Positions 21,039-31,639 of a DNA stretch of 64,000 nucleotides are shown piece after piece. Both the position numbers and the translations under genes were made by a program. Within the stretch, counting starts at the first letter, position 1, and every line of letters begins with the position of its first letter. Origin of the DNA: Monoplex corrugatus (Eukaryota > Mollusca > Gastropoda > Littorinimorpha > Ranellidae). The notes under the pieces are model-generated. The model saw only the letters and a list, made by a program, of their open reading frames with translations, searched no databases and was not told where the DNA came from. The stretch spans positions 49,588,746-49,652,745 of the forward strand of contig JAPXFY010000026.1 of NCBI GenBank assembly GCA_030674185.1, read 5' to 3'.

Positions 21039-22825
21039 CGGAGCACAATACGAACACAACACTGACCTGTAGTCATCACCACTTATGTCCCATGTACGGT
21101 TTACCAGGTGGGTTAGGGTACAAGTCTCTTAAAGCGACAGCACACATCTGGCATTATCTCACGAAGGACTGTCACCACACATTCATCTCACCATCACGCC
21201 CCATAGTCACCGATTTCTTTCGTAAAATTGTGGATGTCTCCACGCATTCCTAGAATTTAGTATGTTCCAAAATTTTCTATATATCTGTTTTCTAAGTCCA
21301 GAATTCCTAACATGTGCTGACTGTCCATTACCCAGCCACCTCTGACGGTTTGCAGTAACACACGGCTCACAAAAACAAAACTGGCATCTGCCCTGACTGC
21401 ATGCTGTAAACTAACACTAGATCTATCACCTACACTGACACTAGCACCAGATGAGGAACACACTGCGTCTGTCGCTGGCGGAAATCTATAACTTGCTGAG
21501 GACAGTGTAGCCACTGAAGTAGGTGTACAAGATGCTGTGGTATACTACACAGATGTTGAAACACACTACTCTCACTAACACTGTCAGCTTCACTGATTGT
21601 AACTTGTGATAGCACTTCACATTTCCACTCCCAACCACAGCTTTCAACAGTTGTCTTACAGCCTCCTTCTTTTCTTCGTTTATATCCAGCAATAATAAAT
21701 TAAAATTCATTATTTCGTCAAAGGCAAACTCTCTCAAACTAGACGTGTGCGTTTTCAGTAGAACCCAGAAAGAATGAGCGTGCAATTTGCTTACAGACAA
21801 TGATAGGTCTGACCACAGATTTCTGGCGCTATTTCTTTCACACCCTGAGAGAGGCCAAGCATGGGATAGCAGTCATGCAGTTTCCATTAGCACCATCCTT
21901 TCCTTCTCATCTTTTGTTCTCATTCTCAGCAAGGTTCAAGTAACTTACATAGATCTACCGGATCTCCTAGTCAAGGCCTCAATTACCGCGTGGCAGCAGG
22001 GTGTCTGTGTTTGCGAACGGAGTGTAATCAACTGTTTAGGGGTGAAGGAATGAGGTTATCAATCTGTAATTCAGATCTGCGCACGAAAAGTCAGGGGCTC
22101 TCAACAGTAATAATGCAGCGTGTGTGTATGACAAACTGTCGAGAAATACAAAGACTTCTGATCAAGTGTTCATATTATTTGATAAATAGTCTTGAACGCA
22201 AACTGATGTCCCCCTGTCCAAACTTTGGTTATGCCCCAGGCAGGAGACAACCAGGACTGCAGAGATAGTGTGGGGGTGTACTGATTCCCATTGAAGGGGG
22301 ACCAAGCTATTATTTCTCTAAAACTACATCATGCTTTTCCAGTAAGAAAAGTCAACGGAGAGCACTAGTTGACAACCTTCACCCCCTAAAATGAACGTAC
22401 AAAACCCATTTCCTCATACACGTCATGTGTTACGTAGGAAAACGTTCGAGTTCTGGGGAGCTGTGTGGACGGAATTTGCTTCAATTTCTTTTCAGTAACT
22501 AAGAAGTAAGTGTCTGTTTTGTTTGTCACTGTTAGCGTGTTTGTTTACTACCCTCCGCCACGTGCTTTTCTTTATTTAGTTTAGCCCCACCCATGCTTAC
22601 TGCGCATGCGTCCCGATTCATTGGATCGGATGTTACCTCTTTAAGGTCTACATAGTTTATATAAATTGTGTGTTTTGCTCTACCAGTGTGGACATGCCAT
22701 TTATTTCTGTATACAACTAACGTAACCAACAAGGAGATAGGAATTTCAGTATCATGTGACCATATGAGGGCCAAAGCCACGATCCCTCTGCCTTACAGCA
22801 TGGCGTTCAAACAACTGAGCGAGCG
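20030..22825. other. Degenerate repeats, otherwise unassigned
   Basis: 20030-20720 holds several diverged units sharing gatctcacgtcctca, tgatttat..aat, tgtgttctgctc and tacctgacgt. (CA)n lies at 21009-21034. On the minus strand 21486-21800 there is a 104-residue open frame (NLLLLDINEEKKEAVRQLL within it) with no recognised domain and no supporting splice or start context. 22600-22740 again carries DR1-like words. No gene is called. Confidence 0.45.
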
Positions 22826-22829
22826 GGGA

Positions 22830-23375
22830 TCCACATGTTGATGCCAGGGGTTCTTTCAGTATTAACGGTATCCCGATCTTCTGAAAATTCTGTGTCAGGA
22901 ACTTCCTATTCATTGTCACACTCTTTTGTTTTCTGTCATCCGTTCCTGTCATTTTCAACCTACCTGGTCCATTCATCTGTATGTGTTCTGTATCCTTGCA
23001 TACTTTCTCTTAGAAATGATAAATGGGTACATGTATTAACAGCATTTTTGACTCTAAGGAAATGTGATATGCAAAATCAGTGTTCGGTAATTAGGTCAGA
23101 TTTTATGTTTTAGAGTACTCGGTTATGTTTGTACACTTGTATTCAGGTTTCTTAAATAAGCTTCTTCTGGTGAGAAATCGGGCAGAATGGTCAACGTCAG
23201 ACATATAGTTAGATAATGAGCGTGAATGCATTGATATGTGTACTTAGTTTTCTTTTCCAGATAGGTTTTTCCTCTAGGGTCGACGAGTCTTTATGCGTGT
23301 TTTGAGATGATTGTAATAGCTTTGATATGGCTGTGTTACAGTAAAGTAGGCTTTAAGCAATAATGATAATAGTAC
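22830..23375 (+). repeat. DR-A copy 2
   Basis: Blocks in order: ggggttctttcagtattaac, tcttctgaaaattctgtgtc, cctggtccattcatctgt, gaatggtcaacgtcagacat, gcattgatatgtgtacttag, then the 3' end tttgatatggctgtg...ggctttaagcaataatgata. Confidence 0.65.
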
Positions 23376-23854
23376 AGGTGTTAGTGATGCGGTGTGCTGA
23401 ACAGGGAGGTGCGGTTTAATCATCAAACATGACAAACATCTGATATCCATAGATTTTTCATAAATCGTGTTTTCAGCGCTTTGTGAGATTCTCTGGCAGT
23501 GTAGACGATTGTTCTTTTACATTTACCCGATATACTGAACAGGACAATACACATTGAACAGGATAATGGCTTGATATTCACGCACTATGTTGTTGAGTAG
23601 TAGATAAGAATTTCCCGTCCATACATGATTTACAAAAATGTTTCTTTCTTATGTAGTCAATATCGGTGAGTGACCTATCTATCGCCCGAAAAGAAAGGGA
23701 CCGACTACTGTTCATAATCATAGCTGGAGTAAAATTATGTATGCCCTGGAGTTTTACTTTGTTTACCCTTTTGCTTGTTTGTTTTCAGGCTTTAGCCGTT
23801 TCCTGCAGGTTTTTTCAGTGAAATTTTGACTAAAGAGATAAAATCTTTTTTTTA

Positions 23855-24343
23855 AAAATCCAAGTAACATATTTGTACGCTCCTCTTCTAGATTCCCCTG
23901 TGGCGATGTCGGGGGCTCTTTCAGTATAAATAATATCCCGTCTTCTGAAAATTCTGTGCTAGAAATATTTCTCTTTTCTGTCATTCTTTTTGTTTCTTTC
24001 TTCCTTCTTTGCAATCTGTCATTTCTTCCTGTCATTTTTCTGCCTCATTGGTCCATTCGACAGTGTATATTTTGGCTCTAGCAAAATAAGATATGCGGAA
24101 GCAGTTTTAGGAAATTCAGGCCCGTTTTTATGTATGTTTTAGTGTCTTTAGTTACTTCAAAATTTGTATTTAGGTATGCTTTTTAAATCCCCTTTGATAA
24201 CTTGGACGGAGTGGTCAACACCAGGTACACCTTAGATTATGACTGCGAATGCATTAACATGTGTACTAATTTTCTTTTCGTTTTTTGCCTGTTGATTGAT
24301 GTGTATGTTTTGAAACGATTATAGCCCTGATATGGCTCTCCGT
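23855..24343 (+). repeat. DR-A copy 3, left part (interrupted by a LINE; right part 25535-25575)
   Basis: Blocks: gggggctctttcagtataaa, tcttctgaaaattctgtgct, ttggtccattcga, gagtggtcaacaccaggtac, gcattaacatgtgtacta, tatagccctgatatggctct. The missing 3' end (aatcggctgggctttaaaca) resumes at 25535 after the LINE insertion. Confidence 0.75.
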
Positions 24344-25522
24344 CTTCTTCTTCTTCTTGTCTAACGCCGTCAAACGTGGAGACCAGATCTCATGACGAAA
24401 TCGGCAGTCTTCTGCAACGCCTCCACACAGCCATGCAGCTTCTCCAGGAGTCCGGCAGGCTCTGGCCAGATCTCGTCCCTCAGCTTCCGTAGACCAGGGC
24501 AGTCCTGCAATATGTGCTCGGCTGTCTGCTCTGCCAGTCCACAGGAGCAGAGTGGAGAGGGTGCAAGGCGGAGCTTTCTGAACATGTGGTGATTTAAGCG
24601 GTTATGTCCAGTTCGTAGGCGGAATATGGTGACTTGCTGTTGCCTGGACAGCTGGTGGTAACTGTCCTCCGCCTGTGGCTGGTTGTGCAGGGACCTGATG
24701 ATGGTGGTCATCTCTGCAAAGGTCACAGGGTTGTCTTCCTGCTCTTGGCTGGCACCCTCCTTTGCTGCTGTATCTGCTGCATCATTGCCAGCAATGCCGC
24801 AGTGTGCTGGCACCCACTGCAGTACTGTTCTTGGGCTCTTGATGTCTTGTAGAGCTTCCTGCAGACGGGGCTGTTTGTTGTTCTGCAGGGCTTCAAGAAC
24901 AGATCTGGCATCAATCAGAAAGACGACGGGTGTTAGTTCGTCTGTGATCTGCTTGATGGTGTCGGCAGCAAGAGTCAGGGCCTCCACTTCCGCTCGGTAG
25001 TTGCTGCAGTGCATTCCCGTAGGTGCTGCCTTCGTCAACTGCCGTCCATCGGGGAGTTGGATGTTCACGCCAGCTCCGCCTCTTTTGGTAGCGTCCGTGG
25101 CAGACCCGTCTGTGAAGGCATGTATCCACGCTGCTTTGGGGTACCTTTCCTCCATCATGGCCAGTGTCAAGGACCTCTTGCTGACATCACTGTGTTCATC
25201 CTTGTGGCCGAGGTAGGGGACTGAGGTGCAGATGGTAATGCGCACCTGTCTTCTCTCCCAAGGTGGTGGTTCACTGGTGGTGTCGAGTGGTTCCACCTTG
25301 GTTGGTAGGGAGTCTTTGTGTTTTCTTTGCACAGCTTTTGATTCTCTGACGAAACTGGATCTCTTCAGTCTCCCAGATGTCGCTTCTTGGATTCTTTTGT
25401 TCATAGGATGTTCTTTTGAGGCCTGGACTTTGGTGAGGTGGGTCAGGGTTTTCTTCTCTCTTCTTTTGCTCAGTGGAGGGATGCCCGTAGTCACCTCCAT
25501 CTTTTGAATGGGTGTTGATCTC
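24344..25522 (-). mobile_element. 5'-truncated LINE with 12-bp target-site duplications
   Basis: Flanked by identical ATGGCTCTCCGT at 24332-24343 and 25523-25534. Orientation is minus; the 3' end has only ~26 bp of UTR and an (AAG)n tail (plus strand cttcttcttcttcttg at 24344-24359). It was inserted inside DR-A copy 3, whose 3' end continues uninterrupted after the second duplication. The boundaries are therefore unusually secure. Confidence 0.88.
24370..25522 (-). CDS. LINE ORF2 C-terminal part: RNase H and zinc-knuckle tail
   Basis: The open frame runs from 25656 on the minus strand, but its first ~45 codons lie in the flanking repeat, so the LINE-derived part starts at ~25522 (TPIQKMEVTTGIPPLSK). 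Counting from 25656, the RNase H residues are D183 in HAFTDGSA, E223 in NYRAEVEAL, D249 in VFLIDARSVLEAL, H285 in LQWVPAHCGIAGND and D295 in AADTAAKEG: a complete catalytic set. A C-terminal CSCG...EHILQDC knuckle follows, and the protein ends RSGLHV then TGA. RT and endonuclease are absent through 5' truncation, so it is not autonomous. The frame is intact, indicating a young insertion. It is GC-richer than its surroundings and distinct from the 0.8-3.1 kb LINE. Confidence 0.85.
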
Positions 25523-25789
25523 ATGGCTCTCCGTAATCGGCTGGGCTTTAAACAAAAATAACAAATAACAATACTCTTGTAGAAACATTGATTTATAACG
25601 TAATGTACAATTGATGTAATTTCTAGCGTGCCAATTCTTCTCGGATGTGTGTTCACACGATGGTTTTGCTCACACTATGGTCCCGCGCTGTGTTGCAGCA
25701 GTCAGCAGTTTTCGGTGACTGTGCAGGCTGGGTGGTTATTTTGTTTGTTTTTTTGTTTGTTTGTTTTTTTTGGTTTTTTTTTCATGTTT

Positions 25790-25965
25790 CTATTATCATC
25801 CTGACACAGGCATGATCTACAGGATTAGGGCCTGAACACATGTTGACCTGGGAGATCAGAAAACTCTCCACTCTTTAATCACCAGCTTTACCTTTACCAG
25901 GTGGAAGGAACCCAGACAGCATCGAACCCAGACCTTCGATCGGATTGAACATCGCGCCCTTCAGG
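25790..25965 (-). repeat. SINE family 1 copy
   Basis: Reverse-complement body and head: gaacacatgttgacctggga, then gaaaactctccactcttta, then ccaggtgg, then catcgaacccagaccttcga, then gaacatcgcgccc. Confidence 0.7.
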
Positions 25966-26084
25966 GCACAGTATTGTTGTATGCATTGTGTTTTAAGACT
26001 TACAGTGTTACACCGTGACAGGTATTGTTGATTTCAGTAGATTTTTTGTGAAGGAAAAAAATAGTGTGTGTGTTAATGGAGTTT

Positions 26085-26365
26085 GTTCAGGAGGGATTCA
26101 TGGCACTCGAACAGTTCTGTATGTTTCACCCAGATCTGCTAGCAGTTTCCTATGCGACCCTGAGCCTACCCAAAATCATAAGTGCTGGCAAGGTCTTGGG
26201 ATGATGGAGGGATCTGTACAATGCTAAGCTGACACCACCAGGGTAATGGAAACATTACGATGGGCAGTCAACAGGCCAGTTTTTACTGTTTAGAATTGGG
26301 ATCGAACTCGACATATCGGATTTGGAGTCCACAGCTCATCAGACAACCGTCAAGCCCACAGCAAG
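26085..26365 (-). repeat. SINE family 2 copy
   Basis: Blocks: ggcactcgaacagttctgta, gagcctacccaaaatcata, gctggcaaggtcttgg, ctgacaccaccagggtaatg, caacaggccagtttttactg, ggatcgaactcgacatatcg. An (ATG)n tract follows at 26440-26475. Confidence 0.7.
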
Positions 26366-26438
26366 AATAAAAAATTTCCCAAGTAATACTGAGAACGTTA
26401 CTTTCCTGAAACTGCAGTTTAGAATTGGTGTACAATTC

Positions 26439-26477
<39 letters not shown>

Positions 26478-26552
26478 GCAGAAAACTGAAGGGGGAAAAA
26501 AACTTCTTTACTAAAGGTGAATGCCAGCATTCAAACAAAATAGGTACCAGAA

Positions 26553-26895
26553 AAACACAAAATAGATCAGAACTTGTTTTAGTGTAACAACAAGACAGGC
26601 ATAGATTTTCGGCCAAATGGCCTTTGTCAAGCATAAACAATAGACAACAAAAAACATAATGTACAAAACACAAAAATAGACCAGAACTTGTTTTAGTGTA
26701 ACAACAAGAGAGGCATAGATTTTCGGCCAAATGGCCTTTGTCAAGCATAAACAACAGACAACAAAAAACATAATGTACAAAACACAAAAATAGACCAGAA
26801 CTTGTTTTAGTGTAACAACAAGAGAGGCATAGATTTTCGGCCAAATGGCCTTTGTCAAGCATAAACAATAGACAACAAAAAACATAATGTACAAA
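26553..26895 (-). repeat. 114-bp tandem repeat x3, related to the 6.75-kb foldback
   Basis: The word cagaacttgttttagtgtaa starts at 26568, 26682 and 26796 (period 114). Each unit carries ttttcggccaaatggccttt then gtcaagcataaacaa. On the minus strand this reads cttgacaaaggccatttggc then cgaaaat, a short stem-loop. The 5' flank (gaatgccagcattcaaacaa) matches the foldback flank at 6730. Translations (LTKAIWPKIYASLVV) repeat three times and are not treated as a gene. It is probably the 3' tail of the PLE to its right. Confidence 0.8.
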
Positions 26896-27149
26896 CTTGG
26901 CTGGGGAAAAGTAGACAACTGTCATGACCTGACGTTTGAGCTGATTAAAATGCAAGTATGAACCCTGATAATTAAGAAACAGAAACAAATGCATTTTACA
27001 AGACATAAGTGGTCATGCCATACACATTATTGTTTGATTTAGAAAGTGTTTGATCATGTCATTTGTCTTGAAAATACTGTAGAGATTTTACTCCATCAGA
27101 GATGAAATGAACTTGTATATAGAGAGGCATCGTCGAAAGTGAACAAGTA

Positions 27150-27370
27150 TTTAGGTTTGTATATAGACAGGTATCGTCGAAAGTGAACAAGTATTTGGGT
27201 TTGAATGTGCGGCCTTTATAGTTTCAGTCACGTTCAGTGTGTGGTTGGTGTCTTTAATGAAGGTGGGCAAAGACTGGATTGTAGGTTGCAAGACGGTGTC
27301 GAGAAAGATATTTTTAATTCGACAACTACAAGCTGACACACAATAGGACAGCCAGGAATGGCTTTATGTG
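27150..27370 (-). pseudogene. PLE reverse transcriptase, N-terminal RT segment (remnant)
   Basis: The minus strand reads FLAVLLCVSACSCRIKN, then LDTVLQPTIQSLPTFIKDTN, then SLSTIPVYIQT. This parallels the PLE RT stretch of the type 'P.VS.C..P...S..LD..LQP....LPS(Y/F)IKDT.H.L ... LF(T)...(V)(S)LYT', read from memory of the family. It continues the minus-strand PLE frame at 27610-28145 after the 27-bp repeat. The rest of the RT and the endonuclease are gone. At ~27115-27205 a ~44-bp sequence (atagagaggcatcgtcgaaa...) is duplicated. Confidence 0.65.
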
Positions 27371-27419
27371 TTTAGGAGGTTTAGGAAATAAATAAATTAA
27401 ACAGTGATGGGATTGGAAG

Positions 27420-27608
27420 TTGTGATAAGATCGCTGATAACGTAATTTGCGATTAGATTGCTGATAACGTAATTTCCGATTAGATTGCTGATAACGTAAT
27501 TTGCGATTAGATCGCTGATAACGTAATTTGCGATTAGATCGCTGATAACGTAATTTGCGATTAGATTGCTGATAACGTAATTTGCGATTAGATCGCTGAT
27601 AACGTAAT
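27420..27608 (-). repeat. 27-bp tandem repeat x7, in frame within the PLE ORF
   Basis: Unit gataacgtaatttgcgatta then gatcgct. Read on minus it is a nine-residue repeat (NYVISDLIA / NYVISNLIA). The period is a multiple of three, so the ORF stays open through it. Confidence 0.92.
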
Positions 27609-27609
27609 C

Positions 27610-28148
27610 AGTCATGTACGCAGGTTTCTGTAATTTTTGGTAAAAGTCTTGATCTTGTTTCTGGGCTTCGTGAATGTACAGATTTCTATCCCATACAACG
27701 ATTGTACCACATTTATCAGCAGGTTTGATGACTATTTTGAAACAGTGTGGAGCGGCAGTTTTTCCTCCTTGGTGATGTCCGAATATTTCACTGGTAAAAT
27801 GTTCAAATAGCGCATTTTCCTTTAAGACGTTTTTAAGATCTAGAAAAATGTTACAAGGAGGTTTCCCACGGACATGCTTATGAAAAAGTACAGTGAAAAC
27901 ATCATCAGCATCTGGATCTGGATCCAGCTTTTGTTGTGGAGGACGTCCTAGAACCGCCATCCAACACAGTGACTGGAAAAACCGTTGGCACCAGTGGATT
28001 GTGTTGTGTTTGTTGGCAGAAGGTTTCAAAGGAAATTTAGGACCAGTGGAAAGTACTGACATTTCAACAACAGAAAGAGGCAAGTCAGGTGGAATACAGT
28101 GGTCAAGGTTGTGTGCTGTGTGGAAGAAACAGCTTCCATTGTAGGAGT
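27610..28148 (-). pseudogene. Penelope-like element, region upstream of RT (minus copy)
   Basis: The minus frame (27397-28083, upstream sequence also open) contains LSVVEMSVLSTGPKFPLKPS, RFFQSLCWMAVLGRPP, LDPDPDADDVFTVLF, then HCFKIVIKPADKCGTIVVWD and RNLYIHEAQKQDQDFYQKLQ. The 'LS..E.SVLS.G.KF...P' block, the 'IVIKPADK.G.IVV.DR..YI.EA.(K/R)Q' block and '.FYQKL' are the usual N-terminal signature of PLE proteins, before the RT fingers. PLEs are retroelements with an RT related to telomerase, often with a GIY-YIG nuclease. Here it is a non-functional remnant. It forms the left arm of an inverted pair with 30160-30655. Confidence 0.75.
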
Positions 28149-28214
28149 GCGAAAAGGGCCAGACACGTCATCATTACCAGTACTGTTGTAGCTTAGTAAG
28201 TAGAATCCTCAATA

Positions 28215-29645
28215 ACAGTGGAGGTGTCGTCACTGGGTGACTGGCCAGGCCAGTAGGTGTAGTGGGTGTCGTCACTGGGTGACTGGCCAGGCCAGTAGGT
28301 GTAGTGGGTGTGGTCACTGGGTTGAATGGCCAGGCCAGTAGGTGTAGTGGGTGTCGTCACTGGGTGACTGGCCAGGCCAGTAGGTGTAGTGGGTGTGGTC
28401 ACTGGGTTGAATGGCCAGGCCAGTAGGTGTAGTGGGTGTCGTCACTGGGTGACTGGCCAGGCCAGTAGGTGTAGTGGGTGTGGTCACTGGGTTGAATGGC
28501 CAGGCCAGTAGGTGTAGTGGGTGTCGTCACTGGGTGACTGGCCAGGCCAGTAGGTGTAGTGGGTGTGGTCACTGGGTTGAATGGCCAGGCCAGTAGGTGT
28601 AGTGGGTGTGGTCACTGGGTGAATGGCCAGGCCAGTAGGTGTAGTGGGTGTGGTCACTGGGTGACTGGCCAGGCCAGTAGGTGTAGTGGGTGTCGTCACT
28701 GGGTGACTGGCCAGGCCAGTAGGTGTAGTGGGTGTGGTCACTGGGTGAATGGCCAGGCCAGTAGGTGTAGTGGGTGTGGTCACTGGGTTGAATGGCCAGG
28801 CCAGTAGGTGTAGTGGGTGTGGTCACTGGGTTGAATGGCCAGGCCAGTAGGTGTAGTGGGTGTGGTCACTGGGTTGAATGGCCAGGCCAGTAGGTGTAGT
28901 GGGTGTGGTCACTGGGTTGAATGGCCAGGCCAGTAGGTGTAGTGGGTGTGGTCACTGGGTTGAATGGCCAGGCCAGTAGGTGTAGTGGGTGTGGTCACTG
29001 GGTTGAATGGCCAGGCCAGTAGGTGTAGTGGGTGTGGTCACTGGGTGAATGGCCAGGCCAGTAGGTGTAGTGGGTGTGGTCACTGGGTTGAATGGCCAGG
29101 CCAGTAGGTGTAGTGGGTGTGGTCACTGGGTGAATGGCCAGGCCAGTAGGTGTAGTGGGTGTGGTCACTGGGTTGAATGGCCAGGCCAGTAGGTGTAGTG
29201 GGTGTGGTCACTGGGTTGAATGGCCAGGCCAGTAGGTGTAGTGGGTGTCGTCACTGGGTGACTGGCCAGGCCAGTAGGTGTAGTGGGTGTGGTCACTGGG
29301 TTGAATGGCCAGGCCAGTAGGTGTAGTGGGTGTCGTCACTGGGTGACTGGCCAGGCCAGTAGGTGTAGTGGGTGTGGTCACTGGGTTGAATGGCCAGGCC
29401 AGTAGGTGTAGTGGGTGTCGTCACTGGGTGACTGGCCAGGCCAGTAGGTGTAGTGGGTGTGGTCACTGGGTTGAATGGCCAGGCCAGTAGGTGTAGTGGG
29501 TGTGGTCACTGGGTGAATGGCCAGGCCAGTAGGTGTAGTGGGTGTGGTCACTGGTTGAATGGCCAGGCCAGTAGGTGTAGTGGGTGTGGTCACTGGTTGA
29601 ATGGCCAGGCCAGTAGGTGTAGTGGGTGTGGTCACTGGGTTAGAC
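28215..29645. repeat. Minisatellite, 42/43-bp unit, ~33 copies
   Basis: Unit: ggccaggccagtaggtgtag then tgggtgt(g/c)gtcactgggt then (tga)at/gact. Type 1 has gtggtcactgggttgaat and type 2 has gtcgtcactgggtgact. The types alternate near both ends (28.2-28.6 and 29.2-29.5 kb); the core is nearly pure type 1. On the minus strand it encodes TTPTTPTGLAIQPV-like repeats but changes frame between 42- and 43-bp units. The seed seems to be the adjacent Thr/Pro-coding sequence at ~29850. Confidence 0.95.
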
Positions 29646-29689
29646 AAATGGTCACTGGGTAATGGGCAGTGGGTGTGGTACTGGGTGAA

Positions 29690-30050
29690 TGGCAGGCTAA
29701 ATCCAGTGGAAGTGGAGGGAACTCAATCTACGTTGATCACCAGGACTGCAAATGGCACAGATGCAGTTTCAGTATGTGTTGCAGCTGAGACATTGGAATC
29801 CACGTGCACAGTGGAGGTATCACTGGATGGAATAAGCCAAGCAGTAGGTGTAGTGGGTGTGGAAGTGGTGTTAGTAGACATGGTGATGGTGCAGATGGAG
29901 GGAATACGACCTGTGTTGGTCACCAGGACAGGAACAGACAAAGATATAGTTGTGTTGGCATCAGAACTAGAGTTCACAGAGTTAGTGTTGCTCAAAAAAA
30001 AATTTTTTTTGGTGTTTTTTTTATGGATTGTATATGTGCAATGATCCATT
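29690..30050 (-). pseudogene. Thr/Ser-rich coding-like segment upstream of the minus PLE copy
   Basis: Minus frame 30049-29723 encodes a Thr/Ser-rich peptide (SNTNSVNSSSDANTTISLSV, then STNTTSTPTTPTAWLIPSS, then DTSTVHVDS). The word PTTPTxxLxxP is the likely ancestor of the minisatellite units, and DTSTV recurs at the far end of the array (28193-28230). No domain was recognised. It may be the variable N-terminal region of the PLE protein or unrelated host sequence captured by it. Confidence 0.4.
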
Positions 30051-30099
30051 TTAATTTAGATTGATGGCGGCAGGTTGAACGTGAAGACTAAAAGCAGGG

Positions 30100-30655
30100 T
30101 TCATTGACTTATTCAGTTCAGAAACACTAATTCTGTACACGTGGATTCCACTGTCTCCTATAATGGAAGCTGTTTCTTCCACACAGCACACAACCTTGAC
30201 CACTGTATTCCACCTGACTTGCCTCTTTCTGAAGTTAAAATATCAGTACTTTCCACTGGTCCTAAATTTCCTTTAAAACCTTCTGCCAACAAACACAACA
30301 CAATCCACTGGTGCCAACGGTTTTTCCAGTCACTGTGTTGGATGGCGGTTCTAGGACGTCCTCCACAACAAAAGCTGGATCCAGATCCAGATGCTGATGA
30401 TGTTTTCACTGTACTTTTTCATAAGCCTGCCCACAGGGAACCTCCTCGTAACATCTTTCCAGAAGTTGAATACTACTTTGACAAACGCCTTATGCCTGAA
30501 AGGTATAAGCTATCTGCTGAACGTGAGATATTCCAACATCACCAAGGAAGACTCTACCACTCTCACACTCTCTCAAAAGAAATGATATATTGTCATCAAA
30601 CCTATACATACAGATGAAATTGGTGAAATCGTTGTGGGGACAGAAGTTAGTGTTG
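30100..30655 (+). pseudogene. Penelope-like element, region upstream of RT (plus copy)
   Basis: The plus frame from ~30120 reads NTNSVHVDSTVSYNGSCFFH, then LPLSEVKISVLSTGPKFPLK, RFFQSLCWMAVLGRPP, LDPDPDADDVFTVLF, then diverges (RYKLSAEREIFQHHQG). The IVIKP block is present only after a frame change (~30590). Positions 30160-30420 are nearly identical to the reverse complement of 27885-28148, then similarity drops sharply. It lacks the minisatellite and the 27-bp repeat found in the minus copy. Confidence 0.72.
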
Positions 30656-31480
30656 CTTTTTTCCCACTAAAATTTGTGTATGTCTTCTTTATCTTTTTAT
30701 CAACTTGACCGAAGTCAGTTTAGTTGCCCGGAAATGCGCGCCTGTCTTCAGGAGTGTTTTGGGGCCTTACAGTATCCCTTGGATTTACTTTCTCGTGTGT
30801 CAAATGCATGATACAGTTTTTGTATTTTTGATGGATTTTCGTACCTTTTTCATTCGTTCAGTTTTTTTTTATTGAGAATTTTTTTAAATGTAACATTTTT
30901 TGTTAAAACATCTCTAGATGTACCCTTGATCCTTTCGGTATGGGGTAAATCACTCAAGTGCTGTAGGAAGACAGTGACCATTAATCAATGCCCGCACAGA
31001 CCTAACAAACCACTGGTCAGAAGGGATCAAAGCAAGGAAGGGGAGATGTGAGGGTAGGATAGTTAATCAGTGGAAGCAACCGTTAGCTGATGACGTCTTA
31101 ATGGACCTACCGGTCGGTCAGTGATCGTCAGCTCTTCCAGGTCTATGGCCATTTTCCTCTCTAAGACTTCATCAGGTTGTCTCTGTAGATTAATCAGATT
31201 ACCTGGAACGGGTTGATGATGATGGTGATGTGGGCTTCTGGGGGACTGACGAATTTACGCGTATGGTTAACGGGGCGTATGTATTGTGACTTGATGAGGC
31301 TATCTGTCCGGACAGTCAGTTTACTTTGCATGGACCGCGCTTTACCTGTATAAAAGTACTGATTTTACCAGCATACAAACACATTTATCTGTGTCTAATC
31401 TATCTGTATTTATTTCTTTTCTCTTTCTGTCATGATGGATTTACCATGTGAAAATCTGCTGCTCTCTCTGAACGCGTCCC
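30656..31480. other. No recognised feature
   Basis: AT-rich then mixed sequence. Nothing assignable was seen apart from a short gatgatgatggtgatg tract at ~31215. Confidence 0.5.
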
Positions 31481-31497
31481 CCCCCCCCCTCTCTCTC

Positions 31498-31541
<44 letters not shown>

Positions 31542-31547
31542 TCTCTG

Positions 31548-31622
<75 letters not shown>
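31478..31622. repeat. Poly-C and (CT)n microsatellite
   Basis: A ~10-bp C run and ~130 bp of CT with occasional CTGT interruptions. Leu/Ser and Arg/Glu translations are artefacts. Confidence 0.95.
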
Positions 31623-31639
31623 ACATGCACTTCTGTTTA

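Noticed and set aside
21486..21800. 104-codon minus-strand frame (NLLLLDINEEKKEAVRQLL)
   Set aside because: No recognisable domain, no homologous copy in the window and no splice or promoter context; length is within chance for this region.
26437..27006. 189-codon minus frame with a threefold repeated peptide
   Set aside because: It is the translation of the non-coding 114-bp tandem repeat (YCLCLTKAIWPKIYASL-like); the same sequence occurs as a foldback at 6.8 kb with broken frames.
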